From: Pseudomonas khavaziana | GTDB lineage: Bacteria; Pseudomonadota; Gammaproteobacteria; Pseudomonadales; Pseudomonadaceae | Assembly (NCBI RefSeq): GCF_019145205.1 | Contig: NZ_JAHSTT010000008.1 | Coordinates: 248,001 to 312,000, forward strand | DNA: 64,000 bases | Direction: 5' to 3' | Shown here: in pieces, positions 1 to 10,600 of the stretch | Layout of the letters: every line of letters begins with the position of its first letter | Numbering within the stretch: position 1 is the first letter of the stretch | Translations under genes and position numbers: made by a program | The notes under the pieces: model-generated | Told to the model about the DNA's origin: nothing | Seen by the model: only the letters and a program-made list of their open reading frames with translations | Database searches by the model: none

Positions 1-1719
1 AGGGCGTTGGGTGAATACAAGAGTATTTTGATCAGCATCGGCTGCTTTACGGCGCTGATTAACTTGCTGATGCTGGTGCCGTCGATTTACATGCTGCAAG
101 TGTATGACCGTGTGTTGTCCTCCCAGAATGAAACCACGCTGGTGATGTTGACGCTGATGGTCGTGGGCTTCTTTGCATTTATCGGCCTGCTGGAAGTGGT
201 ACGCAGTTTTGTCGTGATCCGTATTGGCAGCCAGTTGGAGCGGCGGTTCAATCTGCGCGTCTACAAGGCTGCGTTCGAACGCAACCTGCAGCGCGGCCAG
301 GGGCACGCCGGGCAGTCCCTGGGCGACCTGACCGCTATCCGCCAATTCATCACCGGACCTGCGCTGTTCGCATTCTTCGATGCACCGTGGTTTCCGATCT
401 ACCTGTTCGTGATTTTCCTCTTCAACGTGTGGCTCGGCGTGCTGGCCACGGCCGGTGCGGTGCTGTTGATTGGGCTGGCGTGCCTGAATGAATACCTGAC
501 GAAAAAGCCGTTGGGCGAGGCGAGTATCTTCTCCCAGCAATCCACCCAGTTGGCCACCAGCCACTTGCACAACGCCGAGACAATCCAGGCCATGGGCATG
601 CTCGGCGCACTGCGCCAGCGCTGGTTTGGTGTGCACGCGCAATTCCTCGGTTTCCAGAACAAGGCCAGCGACACCGGTTCGGTGATCAGCTCCCTGAGTA
701 AATCCCTGCGCCTGTGCCTGCAATCCCTGGTATTGGGCCTCGGCGCCTTCCTGGTGATCAGGGGCGAAATGACCGCCGGCATGATGATCGCAGGTTCCAT
801 TCTGATGGGCCGCGTACTCAGCCCTATTGACCAGCTGATTGCCGTGTGGAAGCAATGGAGCTCGGCCAAACTGGCCTACCAGCGCCTCGACGAACTGTTG
901 CGCGAATTCCCCCCGGAAGTCGAGCAGATGGCCTTGCCGGCACCCAAGGGCCAGGTCAGTTTCGAGCAGGTCAGTGCCGGCCCTCCGGGGCGACGCATGG
1001 CAACCTTGCATCAGGTCAGCTTCAACCTGGCGGCCGGGGAAGTGCTCGGTGTGCTGGGCGCGTCGGGCTCCGGCAAGTCCACCCTGGCCCGGGTGCTGGT
1101 GGGCGTCTGGCCGACCCTGGCCGGCACCGTGCGCCTGGACGGCGCGGATATCCATCGTTGGGACCGCGACGACCTCGGCCCGCATATCGGTTATTTGCCC
1201 CAGGATATCGAGCTGTTCAGCGGCAGCATCGCCGAAAACATCGCGCGCTTTCGCGAGGCCGACCCGGAGCGGGTGGTCAAGGCCGCGCAACAGGCCGGTG
1301 TACATGAACTGATCCTGCGCCTGCCCCAAGGCTATGACACCGTGCTGGGGGACAACGGCGGCGGTCTGTCCGGTGGTCAGAAACAACGGGTGGCCCTGGC
1401 CCGCGCCCTGTACGGCGAGCCGCGCCTGATTGTGCTGGATGAGCCCAACTCCAACCTCGACACCGTCGGCGAAGCAGCGCTGGCCAGTGCCATCGTGCAG
1501 ATGAAAGCCCAGGGCAGCAGCGTGGTATTGGTGACCCACCGTTCCTCGGCGCTGGCCCAGGCCGACAAGCTGCTGGTGCTCGGCGAAGGCCATTTGCAAG
1601 CGTTCGGGCCCAGCCAGGAAGTGCTGCGCGCATTGTCCGGCCAGCAGGAAGCGCCGAAAGAAAAAACCGGAGTCAGTTTCAGTCGTCAGTACCAGGCCGG
1701 AAGGAATCCAGGCGCATGA
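1..1719 (+). CDS. aprD: AprD, type I secretion ABC transporter (5' end cut by window edge)
   Basis: Inner-membrane ATPase of the AprDEF type I exporter, which moves alkaline protease and lipase from cytoplasm to medium in one step. The reading frame is open from base 1, so the true start lies upstream. The N-terminal half is an ABC exporter membrane domain with several hydrophobic segments. The ATPase domain follows: Walker A GASGSGKS near base 1062, signature LSGGQKQR near 1366 and Walker B LIVLDEP near 1430. The stop overlaps the aprE start (ATGA, 1716-1719), showing translational coupling. Context aprDEF-prtA-prtB-lipA is diagnostic of the P. fluorescens protease/lipase locus; the protease and inhibitor genes are expected just left of the window. 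Confidence 0.95.
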   Translation, partial: RALGEYKSILISIGCFTALINLLMLVPSIYMLQVYDRVLSSQNETTLVMLTLMVVGFFAFIGLLEVVRSFVVIRIGSQLERRFNLRVYKAAFERNLQRGQGHAGQSLGDLTAIRQFITGPALFAFFDAPWFPIYLFVIFLFNVWLGVLATAGAVLLIGLACLNEYLTKKPLGEASIFSQQSTQLATSHLHNAETIQAMGMLGALRQRWFGVHAQFLGFQNKASDTGSVISSLSKSLRLCLQSLVLGLGAFLVIRGEMTAGMMIAGSILMGRVLSPIDQLIAVWKQWSSAKLAYQRLDELLREFPPEVEQMALPAPKGQVSFEQVSAGPPGRRMATLHQVSFNLAAGEVLGVLGASGSGKSTLARVLVGVWPTLAGTVRLDGADIHRWDRDDLGPHIGYLPQDIELFSGSIAENIARFREADPERVVKAAQQAGVHELILRLPQGYDTVLGDNGGGLSGGQKQRVALARALYGEPRLIVLDEPNSNLDTVGEAALASAIVQMKAQGSSVVLVTHRSSALAQADKLLVLGEGHLQAFGPSQEVLRALSGQQEAPKEKTGVSFSRQYQAGRNPGA

Positions 1720-3029
1720 GCAGCATGACCGTTGAACCTCGTTTTAAAGAACACGATGCTGGTTTCTTCGTAAAAATGGGCTGGCTGCTGACCATCGTCG
1801 GTGCCGGTGGGTTTTTCCTGTGGGCCAGCCTTGCGCCGTTGGACCAGGGCATTCCTGTCCAAGGCACCGTGGTGGTGTCCGGCAAGCGCAAGGCCGTGCA
1901 AACCTTCAGCCCCGGCGTAGTCAGCCGGATCCTGGTGAAGGAGGGCGAACTGGTCAAGCAGGGCCAGCCGCTGTTTCGTCTCGACCAGACCCAGAACCAG
2001 GCTGACGTGCAGTCGTTGCAAGCCCAGTACCGCATGGCCTGGGCCAGCGTGGCGCGTTGGCAGAGCGAGCGCGACAATCTTGCCAGTGTCACCTTTCCCG
2101 CTGAGCTGAGCGCCAACCCCGACCCGGCCCTGGCGTTAGTGCTGGAAGGCCAGCGCCAACTGTTCAGCAGCCGCCGCGACGCCTTCGCCCGTGAGCAAGC
2201 CGGGATTCGCGCGAGCATCGAAGGCGCCACCTCACAGTTGGGCGGCATGCGCCGTGCCCGCAGTGACCTGACTGCGCAGGCCCAATCCCTGCGCGATCAG
2301 CTCGGCAACCTGCAACCTTTGGCCGACAACGGCTATATCCCGCGCAACCGCCTGATGGAATACCAGCGCCAGCTGTCCCAGGTGCAACAGGACCTGGCGC
2401 AGAACGCCGGGGAAAGCGGACGCATCGAACAGGGCATCCTCGAGTCGCGCCTCAAGCTGCAACAGCACGGCGAGGAATATCAAAAGGAAGTGCGCAGCCA
2501 GTTGGCCGATGCACAACTGCGCAGTCTGACCCTTGAACAGCAGCTGACGTCCGCAGGTTTCAACCTGCAACACAGCGAGATCAACGCGCCAGCCGATGGC
2601 ATCGCGGTCAACCTCAGCGTACACACCGAAGGCGCCGTGGTGCGCGCCGGTGAAACCCTGCTGGAGATCGTGCCCCAAGGCACGCGCCTGGAAGTGGAGG
2701 GGCATTTGCCGGTGCACCTGGTGGACAAAGTGGGTCCCCATTTGCCGGTGGACATCCTCTTCACCGCCTTTAACCAGAGCCGCACGCCCCGGGTGCCGGG
2801 AGAGGTCAGCCTGATCTCGGCCGACCAGATGCTCGATGAAAAAACCGGTGCGCCGTATTACGTGCTGCGCACCAGTGTGAGCGAAGCGGCGATGGAAAAA
2901 CTCCATGGCTTGGTGATCAAACCCGGCATGCCCGCCGAGATGTTCGTACGCACTGGCGAGCGATCATTGCTCAATTACCTGTTCAAGCCGCTGCTGGATC
3001 GCGCCGGCTCCGCGTTGACTGAGGAATGA
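1716..3029 (+). CDS. aprE: AprE, HlyD-type membrane fusion protein
   Basis: Periplasmic adaptor of the AprDEF exporter linking the ABC transporter to the outer-membrane channel. The protein has 437 residues, usual for the family: a short cytoplasmic N-terminus, one transmembrane segment at about residues 22-42, a biotinyl/lipoyl-like half (GTVVVSGKRKAVQTFSPGVV), a long Gln/Arg-rich coiled-coil hairpin around residues 90-280, then the second lipoyl half and a beta-barrel domain. It overlaps aprD by 4 bases and aprF by at most 4. No defect was seen. Confidence 0.95.
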   Translation: MSSMTVEPRFKEHDAGFFVKMGWLLTIVGAGGFFLWASLAPLDQGIPVQGTVVVSGKRKAVQTFSPGVVSRILVKEGELVKQGQPLFRLDQTQNQADVQSLQAQYRMAWASVARWQSERDNLASVTFPAELSANPDPALALVLEGQRQLFSSRRDAFAREQAGIRASIEGATSQLGGMRRARSDLTAQAQSLRDQLGNLQPLADNGYIPRNRLMEYQRQLSQVQQDLAQNAGESGRIEQGILESRLKLQQHGEEYQKEVRSQLADAQLRSLTLEQQLTSAGFNLQHSEINAPADGIAVNLSVHTEGAVVRAGETLLEIVPQGTRLEVEGHLPVHLVDKVGPHLPVDILFTAFNQSRTPRVPGEVSLISADQMLDEKTGAPYYVLRTSVSEAAMEKLHGLVIKPGMPAEMFVRTGERSLLNYLFKPLLDRAGSALTEE

Positions 3030-3031
3030 GC

Positions 3032-4372
3032 ATGAAGTCAGTGTTCATTTCGCTGGTGCTGGTGAGTGGCAGTGCCCAGGCCGCCATGGGCCCGTTCGAT
3101 GTGTACGAGCAGGCGCTGCGTAACGACCCGGTATTCCTCGGCGCCATCAAGGAGCGCGACGCCGGCCTGGAAAACCGCACCATCGGCCGCGCCGGGCTGC
3201 TGCCGAGGCTGTCGTACAACTACAACAAGGGCCGCAACAATTCCGAGGCGCACCTGCCCGATGGACGTGGTGGCAGCTATCGCGATGATCGTAACTACAA
3301 CAGCTATGGCTCTACCTTCAGCCTTCAACAACCGCTGTTTGATTACGAAGCCTATGCCAACTACCGCAAGGGCGTGGCCCAGGCGCTGTTCGCCGATGAA
3401 AGCTTTCGTGACAAGAGCCAGGCGTTGCTGGTGCGGGTGCTGAGCTACTACACCCAGGCACTGTTTGCCCAGGACCAGATCGACATCGCCCGCGCCAAGA
3501 AAAAGGCCTTCGAGCAGCAATTCCAGCAGAACCAGCACTTGTTCAAGGCCGGCGAGGGCACGCGCACTGACATCCTGGAAGCCGAATCGCGCTATGAACT
3601 GGCCACCGCCGAAGAGATCCAGGCCCTGGATGAGCAGGACGCCTCGCTGCGGGAATTGGGCGCGTTGATTGGCGTGCAAAGCGTCAATATCGACGACCTG
3701 GCGCCGCTGAACCAGAGTTTTGCCGCCTTCACCCTGGCCCCGGTCAATTACGACACCTGGCATGAACTGGCGCTCACCAATAACCCGGTGCTGGCCTCCC
3801 AGCGCCAATCCCTGGAAGTGGCGCGCTATGAGGTAGAGCGCAACCGCGCCGGGCATTTGCCCAGAATCACCGCCTATGCCACTTCGCGCAAACAGGAATC
3901 CGACAGCGGCAACACCTACAACCAGCGCTACGACACCAACACCATCGGCGTCGAAGTGAGCATGCCGCTGTATGCCGGAGGCGGCATCTCGGCCTCCACC
4001 CGCCAGGCCAGCCGCGCCATGGAGCAGGCGGAGTACGAGCTGGAAGGCAAGACCCGCGAGACCCTGATCGAATTGCGGCGTCAGTTCAGTGCCTGCCTGT
4101 CGGGGGTGAGCAAGCTGCGCGCCTACCAGAAAGCCTTGGTCTCGGCCGAGGCCCTGGTGGTGTCGACCAAGCAGAGCATCCTCGGCGGCGAACGGGTCAA
4201 CCTCGATGCGCTGAATGCCGAGCAGCAGCTGTACAGCACCCGCCGCGACCTGGCCCAGGCGCGGTATGACTACCTGATGGCCTGGACCAAATTGCACTAC
4301 TACGCGGGCAACTTGCGCGACACCGACCTGGCCAAGGTGGACGAGGCCTTCGGCCCGGATAGAAAACTGTAG
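3032..4372 (+). CDS. aprF: AprF, TolC-family outer-membrane channel of the type I exporter
   Basis: Outer-membrane efflux protein that completes the AprDEF channel. Two ATGs lie 6 bases apart (3026 and 3032). GAGG at 3021-3024 is 1 base from the first but 7 from the second, so 3032 is preferred; this start also gives a compact signal peptide (MKSVFISLVLVSGSAQA) before mature AMGPFDVYEQAL. The two TolC-type helical repeats can be followed (ALRNDPVFLGA and LALTNNPVLASQRQSLEVARYEV). The TAG stop (4370-4372) is embedded in a REP sequence, so the repeat was probably inserted at, or recruited as, the end of the gene. Confidence 0.93.
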   Translation: MKSVFISLVLVSGSAQAAMGPFDVYEQALRNDPVFLGAIKERDAGLENRTIGRAGLLPRLSYNYNKGRNNSEAHLPDGRGGSYRDDRNYNSYGSTFSLQQPLFDYEAYANYRKGVAQALFADESFRDKSQALLVRVLSYYTQALFAQDQIDIARAKKKAFEQQFQQNQHLFKAGEGTRTDILEAESRYELATAEEIQALDEQDASLRELGALIGVQSVNIDDLAPLNQSFAAFTLAPVNYDTWHELALTNNPVLASQRQSLEVARYEVERNRAGHLPRITAYATSRKQESDSGNTYNQRYDTNTIGVEVSMPLYAGGGISASTRQASRAMEQAEYELEGKTRETLIELRRQFSACLSGVSKLRAYQKALVSAEALVVSTKQSILGGERVNLDALNAEQQLYSTRRDLAQARYDYLMAWTKLHYYAGNLRDTDLAKVDEAFGPDRKL

Positions 4373-4456
4373 GAGCGAGCTTGCTCGCGAAAAATGTCAA
4401 CGATGACGTGGACATCCTGGCTGTACGCGGCACCAGTGTTCTTCGCGAGCCTGGGG
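4369..4456. repeat. REPIN, family A, right half degenerate
   Basis: Core GAGCGAGCTTGCTCGC at 4374-4389, preceded by GTAG and followed by GAAAAA. An inverted but shortened partner (CTTCGCGAGC, 4441-4450) lies 50 bases on. The unit separates aprF from prtA and includes the aprF stop codon. It can fold as a hairpin and may tune mRNA stability between the exporter and the protease genes (inference). Confidence 0.8.
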
Positions 4457-4481
4457 AATAACAATAATTAGGAGTGTGTCA

Positions 4482-7439
4482 ATGATTACTGATTCACCGC
4501 GTTTCAAACCCTTCACCGCCGGCTCCTTGCTGCTGCTGTCCGTTGCGGCACAGGCGCAATACGCCGAGACCGGCCAACCGGGTAACCCGGCCAGCTGGCG
4601 TTCGGCCGAGTACCAGAGCGACTGGGGCCTGGGGCGGATGAAGGCCGATGAAGCCTACGCTGCCGGGATCAGCGGCAAAGGTGTGAAAATCGGCGCGCTG
4701 GACTCGGGTTTCGACCCCAACCACCCCGAAGCCGCCACGGACCGCTTCCATGCGGTGACCGCCACCGGCACCTATGTCGACGGCAGCGCCTTCAGCACCA
4801 CGGGCGCGCTCAACCCCAACAACGACTCCCACGGTACCCACGTCACCGGCACCATGGGCGCCGCCCGCGACGGCGTGGGCATGCATGGCGTGGCCTACAA
4901 CGCCCAGGTCTATGTGGGTAACACCAACGCCAACGACAGCTTCCTGTTCGGCCCGACCCCGGACCCCAAGTATTTCAAGACGGTGTATAGCGCCCTGGTG
5001 GATTCCGGCGTGCGCGCCATCAACAACAGCTGGGGCAGCCAGCCCAAGGACGTCAGCTACCAGACCCTGGACAACATGCACGCGGCGTACGCCCAGCATT
5101 ACAACCGAGGCACCTGGCTGGACGCGGCAGCGGACGTGGCCAAGGCCGGCGTGATCAATGTGTTCAGCGCCGGCAACAGCGGTTATGCGAATGCCAGCGT
5201 GCGCTCGGCCTTGCCGTATTTCCAACCGGAGCTGGAAGGCCATTGGCTGGCGGTGTCGGGGCTGGATAAAGCCAATAACCAGAAGTACAACAAGTGCGGC
5301 ATCGCCAAGTATTGGTGCATTTCCACCCCAGGTGCGCTGATCAACAGCACCATTCCCGACGGCGGCTATGGGGTCAAGTCCGGCACCTCGATGTCGGCGC
5401 CCCATGCCACCGGGGCGTTGGCGCTGGTGATGGAACGCTATCCTTATATGACCAATGAGCAGGCGCTGCAGGTGCTGTTGACCACCGCCACGCAGCTCGA
5501 CGGCTCGATCACCCAGGCGCCCAACGCGATCGTCGGCTGGGGCGTGCCGGACCTGGGCCGGGCGATGCATGGGCCGGGGCAACTGCTCGGGGTCATGGAT
5601 GTGAGCCTGGCAGCCGGGCAGGGCGATGTGTGGAGCAATGGCATCTCCGACCAGGCCTTGCTCCAGCGTCAGGCCGAGGACCGCGCCGAGCATACCGCCT
5701 GGCAGCAGACCTTGATCGACAAGGGTTGGCAAAACGGCGTGGGCGCCAATGCCAGCCAGCAGGACCAGACCGACTACGCCATTGGCAACGCCCGCGACCA
5801 GGCCGCCGCCAACCGCGTATACGAGGGCAGCCTGATCAAGTCCGGCGCCGGCAGCCTGGTACTCAGCGGCGACAGCACTTATCGCGGCGCGACCACCGTC
5901 AATGGCGGCCTGCTGGCGGTTAATGGCTCGCTGACCTCGGCGGTCACGGTGAACAACAGCGGTACCCTCGGCGGCTCCGGGCGCATCGCCGCGCTGTCGG
6001 TGAACAGCGGCGGCCGCGTGGCACCGGGCAATTCCGTGGGCACCTTGCAGGTAGCGGGAGATGTGAACCTCGGTGCGGGCTCGACCTATGCAGTGGAACT
6101 GACGCCCACCAGCAGCGACCGCATTGTTGCGGGCGGCAAGGCGGTATTGGGCGGCGGCACCGTCACCCTGGCGATGGAAAACAGCCCGACGCTGCTCAGC
6201 CAGAGCCAGGTGCAAAGCCTGATTGGCCGTCAATACTCGATCCTGGAGGCGGCGGGCGGTATCCAGGGCCAGTTCGGGCAAGTGCTGCCCAACTATGTAT
6301 TCCTTGGCGGCACCCTCGACTACGCCACCAATGCTGTACAGCTGAACGTCGGGCGCAACGACGCGAGTTTTGCCAGCGTTGCTGCTACCCGCAACCAGCG
6401 CAACGTAGCGGCGGCTGCCGAGCAACTGGGCGCCGGCAACCCGGTGTATGAAAGCCTGCTGCAGTCGCAGTCGGTTGCCACCGCGCAACAGGGCCTGCAG
6501 CAACTGTCCGGTGAAATCTACCCTGCCGTGGGTGCGATGCTGATCAACGACAGCCTGCAACTGCGCAATGCCGTGGGCGAACGCCTGCGCCATGTGCCGG
6601 TGAGCGGTGAAAGCAACCTCTGGTTCAAGGCCCTCGGCGCCTGGGGCAAAAGCGACATCCGCAGTGAAACGGCGGGCTCAACCACCTCCATCGGTGGCCT
6701 GCTGGCGGGCGTGGATGGTGCGCTGGATGAGCAGACCCGTGTGGGTGTGGTCGCCGGCTACAGTGACAGTTCGTTGAACATGGGCAGTGGCACGCACTCA
6801 TCGGCGTCCATCGACAGCTACCACTTCGGCGCGTACGCCGGGCGCGAGCTGGGCGATTGGCGCCTGAGCGTCGGCGGTGCCTACAGCTGGCATCGCGGCG
6901 ATGTGAAGCGCGACCTGCAACTGGGGGACGTCAGCGGCAAGCAAAAAACCAAGCTGGATGCGACCACCGCGCAACTGTTCACCGAAGCGGCGTACCGCAT
7001 ACACCTGCAACCGCTGGCGTTGGAACCGTTCGCCAACCTGGCCTACGTGCATCTGGACAGCGAATCATTCCACGAAAAAGGCGATGCCGCCGCCCTGGAA
7101 CGCGGCAGTGACCGGCGCGATGCGGTGCTCAGCACCCTCGGCGTGCGTGCCTTGAAAACCCTGGCCCTCAATGACCACCAGCAACTGGAACTCTCCGGTT
7201 CGTTGGGCTGGCAACACAGCCTGACGGCGGTTGCGTCCGAAGAACACTTAGCGTTTGTCGCAGGCGGGCCTTCGTTTGCCGTGCGCAGCGCGCCGCTTCT
7301 GCGTGACGCAGCCTTGGTGGGCGTACAGGCCAGCCTGGCGCTGAACGCGTCGACACGGGTCAACCTGGATTACAACGGCCAACTGGGCGGGCGCGAGAAA
7401 ACCCAAGGCGTGGGGCTGAGCCTGAACTGGCAGTTCTGA
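4482..7439 (+). CDS. prtA: Autotransporter subtilisin-like serine protease PrtA (PspA)
   Basis: Type V secreted S8-family protease. Start ATG 4482 is preferred over GTG 4476 because TAGGAG lies 7 bases upstream. The protein has 985 residues: signal peptide ending about AAQAQ, subtilase domain with Asp74 (GALDSGFD), His117 (DSHGTH) and Ser303 (GTSMSAPH), an autotransporter-associated beta-helix segment (about 445-530, GAGSLVLSGDSTYRGATTVNGG) and a C-terminal beta-barrel ending NWQF, with terminal Phe as usual for outer-membrane insertion. It is the first of two tandem paralogues; the passenger/barrel junction and barrel are very close to PrtB. Secretion is probably Sec- and Bam-dependent, not through AprDEF. 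The natural substrate is unknown. Confidence 0.92.
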   Translation: MITDSPRFKPFTAGSLLLLSVAAQAQYAETGQPGNPASWRSAEYQSDWGLGRMKADEAYAAGISGKGVKIGALDSGFDPNHPEAATDRFHAVTATGTYVDGSAFSTTGALNPNNDSHGTHVTGTMGAARDGVGMHGVAYNAQVYVGNTNANDSFLFGPTPDPKYFKTVYSALVDSGVRAINNSWGSQPKDVSYQTLDNMHAAYAQHYNRGTWLDAAADVAKAGVINVFSAGNSGYANASVRSALPYFQPELEGHWLAVSGLDKANNQKYNKCGIAKYWCISTPGALINSTIPDGGYGVKSGTSMSAPHATGALALVMERYPYMTNEQALQVLLTTATQLDGSITQAPNAIVGWGVPDLGRAMHGPGQLLGVMDVSLAAGQGDVWSNGISDQALLQRQAEDRAEHTAWQQTLIDKGWQNGVGANASQQDQTDYAIGNARDQAAANRVYEGSLIKSGAGSLVLSGDSTYRGATTVNGGLLAVNGSLTSAVTVNNSGTLGGSGRIAALSVNSGGRVAPGNSVGTLQVAGDVNLGAGSTYAVELTPTSSDRIVAGGKAVLGGGTVTLAMENSPTLLSQSQVQSLIGRQYSILEAAGGIQGQFGQVLPNYVFLGGTLDYATNAVQLNVGRNDASFASVAATRNQRNVAAAAEQLGAGNPVYESLLQSQSVATAQQGLQQLSGEIYPAVGAMLINDSLQLRNAVGERLRHVPVSGESNLWFKALGAWGKSDIRSETAGSTTSIGGLLAGVDGALDEQTRVGVVAGYSDSSLNMGSGTHSSASIDSYHFGAYAGRELGDWRLSVGGAYSWHRGDVKRDLQLGDVSGKQKTKLDATTAQLFTEAAYRIHLQPLALEPFANLAYVHLDSESFHEKGDAAALERGSDRRDAVLSTLGVRALKTLALNDHQQLELSGSLGWQHSLTAVASEEHLAFVAGGPSFAVRSAPLLRDAALVGVQASLALNASTRVNLDYNGQLGGREKTQGVGLSLNWQF

Positions 7440-7470
7440 AGAAAATGTGGGAGACGCAGCCCTAATACTT

Positions 7471-7568
7471 GTAGGAGCGAGCTTGCTCGCGAAAAAACCA
7501 TAGGCGACGCGTTTATTCAGGAAGCACGCGTAATCGTTGACGTTTTTCGCGAGCAAGCTCGCTCCTAC
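7471..7568. repeat. REPIN, family A (two inverted REPs)
   Basis: Two copies of the GAGCGAGCTTGCTCGC core in opposite orientation (about 7475-7490 and 7549-7564), each flanked by GTAGG/CCTAC outside and an A/T run inside. They form a potential long cruciform in the prtA-prtB spacer. The central 50 bases resemble the centre of the next REPIN at 10747 (shared CGTTGACG). Confidence 0.9.
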
Positions 7569-7628
7569 AGTCATCCCACAGGGAAAGTGATTCACCTACC
7601 AGCAATAAGAAAACTAAGGAAGGTCACC

Positions 7629-10600
7629 GTGAAAAAACGCAAGTCAGGGTTAACCACCGCCATCCACACCGGCCCGGGCTACCCGCTCAAGGCGCTGAGC
7701 TGCGTGCCATACGGCGCGCTGCTGTGTTGCCTGGCCAGCCTGGGAACCGCCCAGGCCGCACCCTACGTAGAAACTGGCAAGCTCGGCGACGCCGCCAGTT
7801 GGCGCAGCAATGAGTTCAAGGCCGACTGGGGCCTGGGCGCCGTGCACGCCGACACCGCGTATGCCGCCGGCTACACCGGCAAGGGCGTCAAGCTGGGAAT
7901 CTTCGACCAGCCGGTGTACGCCCAGCATCCGGAGTTCGCCAGCCCCGACAAGGTGGTGACGATTGTCACTGAAGGCATCCGCCAATACACCGACCCGTAT
8001 ATCCCAGTGAAGGCCGGCGATGCATTCCGCTACGACGGCACGCCGTCCAAGGACTCCAACGGCAAGCTGGGTAACCATGGCACCCACGTCGGCGGCATTG
8101 CCGCGGGTAACCGCGACGGTGGGCCGATGCATGGCGTGGCGTTCAACGCGCAAATCCTCACCGCCGAAAACGGTGACCCGGGCCCGGAAGACGGGATCAT
8201 CCTCGGCAACGACGGCGCGGTGTACAAAGCCGGCTGGGATGGGCTGGTCGCCAGTGGCGCACGCATCATCAACAACAGCTGGGGCATCGGCATTGGTGAT
8301 CAATATGCCAAGGGCGGCCGCGATCCGGCGTTCCCCAATTTCACCGTCAATGAAGCCCAGGCACAGTTCAATACGATCCGGCCGATTCTCGGCACGATCG
8401 CAGGGGGGGCTTATCAAGGCGCGATCGATGCGGCCCGTAGCGGTGTGCTGACCATCTTTGCCGCCGGTAACGACTACAACCTTAACAACCCGGATGCGAT
8501 TTCCGGCCTGGCGTATTTTGTGCCGCAGATTGCGCCGAACTGGCTGTCAGTGGCGGCGTTGCAGCAGAACCCGGACACCACCAGCGCCAATCCCTATGTG
8601 ATCAGCACCTTCTCCTCGCGCTGCGGCTATGCGGCGAGCTTTTGCGTGTCGGCCCCCGGCACCAAGATCTACAGCTCGATCATCAATGGCACCGACCTGA
8701 ACAACCTGACCACCGACTGGGCCAACAAAAACGGCACCTCCATGGCCGCGCCCCATGTAGCAGGTGCAGCAGCAGTGCTGATGGAGCGCTTCCAGTACAT
8801 GAGCGGCGACCAGATCTCCACGCTGCTCAAGACCACCGCCACCGACCTCGGCGCGCCGGGCATCGACTCGCTGTATGGCTGGGGCATGATCAACCTGGGC
8901 AAGGCGGTCAATGGGCCGGGGATGTTTGTTACCGCAGAGGATATTCCCGCCGAGTTCCGTATCGATGGCGCTTACGGCAGCGGCCAGTTCGTGGCGGACC
9001 TGCCAGGGATCGGCGCAGTGGTAGATGCCGGTAAGCCGACCCAGCGCATTTGCAACGATGTGCACTGCGGATTGGATGTGTGGAGTAACGACATCTCCGG
9101 CCATGGCGGCCTGACCAAGCAGGGCATCGGCAGCCTGGTGCTGACCGGCACCAACACCTATAGCGGCCCGACCCTGGTCAACCAGGGCTTGTTGGCGATC
9201 AACGGCTCGCTGACTTCCGACGTCAGCGTCAGCCAGGCCGGCGTGCTCGGTGGCTCGGGGCGCATCGGTTCGCTGACCGCAAAAAGCGGTGGCACCGTGG
9301 CGCCGGGTAATTCCATCGGCACCTTGAACGTGGCGGGTAACGTCACTTTCGATGCGGGCTCAACCTACGCCGTGGAATTGTCGCCCACCAGCAGCGACCG
9401 TATCGTCGCCGGTGGTACCGCCACGCTTAACGGCGGCACCGTGACCCTGGCCCTGGAAAACAGCCCGACCTTGTTGAGCGCGACCCAGGCCCAAAGCCTG
9501 ATCGGCCGCCAATACAACATCCTGCAAGCGGCAGGCGGGGTCACCGGCAACTTTGGTGCGGTATTGCCCAACTACCTGTTTGTCGGCGGCACCCTGAACT
9601 ATGCAGCCAACGGCGTGCAGCTGGACGTGACGCGTACCAACAGCTTCGCCAGTGTCGCCGCTACGCCGAACCAGCGCGCTGTGGCCGCCGCCGCCGAGCA
9701 ATTGGGCGCGGGCAATGGTGTGTATGAAAGCTTGCTGCTGGCACCCACGGCCGCCTCGGCCCAGGGCGCGTTCCAGCAACTGAGTGGTGAAGTCTACCCA
9801 GCGCTGCAAACCGCATTGGTCAATGACAGCCGCTACGTTCGCGAAGCGGTAGGCGAGCGCCTGCGCAATGGCGAGATGGGCGCCACCAGCCAAGCCATCG
9901 ACACCCGCGGCAACGTGTGGGTCAAGGCCCTGGGCGCCTGGGGCAAGACCGACAGCCGTAGCGACACGGCAGGCTATAACACCTCCATCGGCGGCATGCT
10001 CGCCGGGGTGGATGGGGCGCTGGACGACGCCACGCGCATCGGCTTGGTGGCGGGCTACAGCGACACGTCGCTGAACATGGGCAGCGAAACCCACAGCCGT
10101 GCTTCGGTCGACAGCTACCACTTCGGGGCCTATGCCGGGCATGAAATCGGCGCCTGGCGCCTGAGCGGTGGCGCAACCTACAGCTGGCACCGTGCGGATG
10201 TGAAGCGCGACCTGCAATACGGCGACGTCAGCGGCAAGCAAAAGGCCAAGGTCGATGCACACAGCACCCAGGTGTTCACCGAAGCGGCGTATCGCATCAA
10301 CCTGCAACCGCTGGCCCTGGAGCCGTTCGCCAACCTGGCCTACGTGCACCTGGACACTGACAGCTTCAAAGAGAAGGGCGATGCCGCTGCGCTGAAAAGT
10401 GGTGATGACAGCCGCGACCTGGTGTTGAGCACCTTGGGTGTGCGTGCCTTGAAGACCTTCAATGTCAACGACCACCAGCAACTGGAGGTGTCCGGCACCC
10501 TGGGCTGGCAGCACAACCTGAGCAGCACCGATTCCGAGCAGCACCTGGCGTTCGCCTCCGGCGGTCCTTCGTTCAGCGTGGAAAGTGCGCCGATGGTGCG

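Noticed and set aside
4494..6593. 699-residue open frame on the minus strand inside prtA
   Set aside because: It mirrors the coding frame of prtA, is low-complexity Ala/Gly/His/Arg, has no ribosome-binding site or domain, and similar long shadows oppose most GC-rich genes here (for example 9360-10910 and 26516-28153).
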